25,171 bases of DNA from JAZKFT01 sp043760535 (lineage in GTDB: Bacteria > Bacteroidota > Bacteroidia > Chitinophagales > Chitinophagaceae). The notes beneath the pieces were generated by a model. That model made no database searches and was not told the origin of the DNA. It saw only the letters and a program-made list of their open reading frames with translations. The DNA is taken from positions 1-25,171 of the forward strand of contig JAYUOV010000298.1 in the NCBI GenBank assembly GCA_043760535.1. The letters are read 5' to 3'. Positions 24,299 through 25,171 of the stretch are shown piece by piece. The translations under genes and the position numbers were made by a program. Each line of letters begins with the position of its first letter. Position 1 is the first letter of the stretch.

Positions 24299-25171
24299 TT
24301 ACTTACTCAAATGCATACTTCTTTCTTTATACAACTGGCGGAAATAAGGATCTCGTAAATCTTTAATAAAGCGGATGGCTTCGCCGGTGCTCTTCATTTC
24401 TGGCCCCAGTTCTTTGTTTACCCCAGGAAATTTATCGAAGCTAAATACTGGCTCTTTTATAGCAAAACCTTTCAGTTTTTTCTCGTAGGTAAAATCGGCT
24501 ACTTTGGCTTCGCCCAGCATTATTTTAGTGGCAATATTGAGGTAAGGAATTTGATAGGCCTTGGCAATAAAAGGCGTGGTACGGCTGGCTCTTGGGTTCG
24601 CCTCTATCACATACACCGTATTGTCTTTAATGGCAAACTGTATGTTAATGAGGCCAAGAATATTTAACTCTCTGGCTATCTTTTCAGCATATTCCTTCAT
24701 CGTTTCTACAATTAGCGGCGTAAGGTTAAATGCTGGTAAAACGGCATTGCTATCACCACTATGAATACCGGCCGGTTCTATATGTTCCATTACCCCCATT
24801 ACATGGAAATCGGTACCATCAAAAATGGCATCTATCTCCGCCTCCTGGCACCGATCCAGAAAATGGTCAATCAATATTTTATTGCCGGGCAAATGTTTCA
24901 ACAAGCTCAGGATGCCTTTTTCCAGTTCCTCATCGTTTAGCACTATCCGCATCCGCTGGCCGCCAATTACATAGCTAGGGCGAACCAGCACCGGGTAGCC
25001 TACTTCTTTGGCCACTTCTATAGCATCGTCGGTACCAAAGGCGGTGCCATATTTTGGGTAAGGGATGCCCAGTGTTTTAAGGCGGTCACTAAAGCGGCCA
25101 CGGTCTTCGGCTATATCCATACTGTCGTAGCTGGTACCTATAATTCTGATGCCTTTTTCATGCAGCTTTTT
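24299..25171 (-). CDS. carB: Carbamoyl-phosphate synthase large subunit, C-terminal part (partial)
   Basis: The visible 290 residues are the second ATP-grasp half. The frame is open to the window edge, so the start lies outside. GTSYDSMDIAEDRGRFSDRL is the start of the domain, VRPSYVIGGQRMRIV and HIEPAGIHSGDSNAVLPAF are the ATP- and carbamate-binding loops, and VIEANPRASRTTPFIAKAY is the metal-binding motif. FSFDKFPGVNKELGPEMKST is the linker after the domain. The protein stops 23 residues after KSTGE, whereas E. coli CarB goes on for over 100 residues with an MGS-like regulatory domain. It supplies carbamoyl phosphate for pyrimidines and arginine. A truncated reading from an internal Met at 25120 is not the true start. 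Confidence 0.95.
   Translation of the reverse strand, partial: KKLHEKGIRIIGTSYDSMDIAEDRGRFSDRLKTLGIPYPKYGTAFGTDDAIEVAKEVGYPVLVRPSYVIGGQRMRIVLNDEELEKGILSLLKHLPGNKILIDHFLDRCQEAEIDAIFDGTDFHVMGVMEHIEPAGIHSGDSNAVLPAFNLTPLIVETMKEYAEKIARELNILGLINIQFAIKDNTVYVIEANPRASRTTPFIAKAYQIPYLNIATKIMLGEAKVADFTYEKKLKGFAIKEPVFSFDKFPGVNKELGPEMKSTGEAIRFIKDLRDPYFRQLYKERSMHLSK

Overview
The window looks like a chromosomal stretch from a Bacteroidota bacterium, probably of the Chitinophagaceae type. Three things suggest this: promoters of the TTTG / TAnnTTTG kind (best example at 18741-18773), a very long multi-SLBB polysaccharide export protein, and a DUF58 plus BatD-like gene pair next to a CarB that lacks the C-terminal MGS domain. 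No rRNA, tRNA, CRISPR array or transposase was found. The family cannot be fixed without a search.

Region 1 (1-4973) is a decaying edge of a surface polysaccharide locus. An intact glycosyltransferase (1133-2344) and an intact secreted protein that I read as a GH56 (hyaluronidase)-like glycoside hydrolase (3184-4095) sit among three broken genes. These are a second GH56-like copy with about four frameshifts (1-877), a class I SAM methyltransferase with two homopolymer frameshifts and three in-frame stops (2370-3164), and an FkbM methyltransferase with three in-frame stops (4242-4973).

Region 2 (5084-16752) is the working polysaccharide locus. A flippase and a GT2-like glycosyltransferase overlap by 4 bp on the plus strand. 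Facing them on the minus strand, in transcription order, are a Gfo/Idh/MocA sugar dehydrogenase and a hexapeptide acetyltransferase (WlbA/WlbB-like pair), an SLBB exporter, a Wzz-like co-polymerase, a Wzy-like polymerase, and a three-gene cassette of an EcbF/BcbF-type HAD phosphatase, a fused nucleotidyltransferase-kinase, and a second nucleotidyltransferase. The cassette probably makes a nucleotide-activated small substituent for the polymer. No initiating sugar-phosphate transferase and no aminotransferase lie in the window.

Region 3 (16753-18948) holds a cluster of palindromic REP-like repeats including a 38-bp tandem array, then homoserine dehydrogenase on the minus strand behind a clear SAM-I riboswitch with its own promoter and intrinsic terminator. 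Low-complexity repeats separate this from the next gene.

Region 4 (18949-25171) is mostly housekeeping: a GT4 glycosyltransferase, an HU-family protein divergent from MutY, a short BatD-like/DUF58 pair (without moxR or the other bat genes nearby), and the 3' end of carB running off the window. The BatD-like gene carries a four-unit 7-bp tandem repeat inside its coding sequence.
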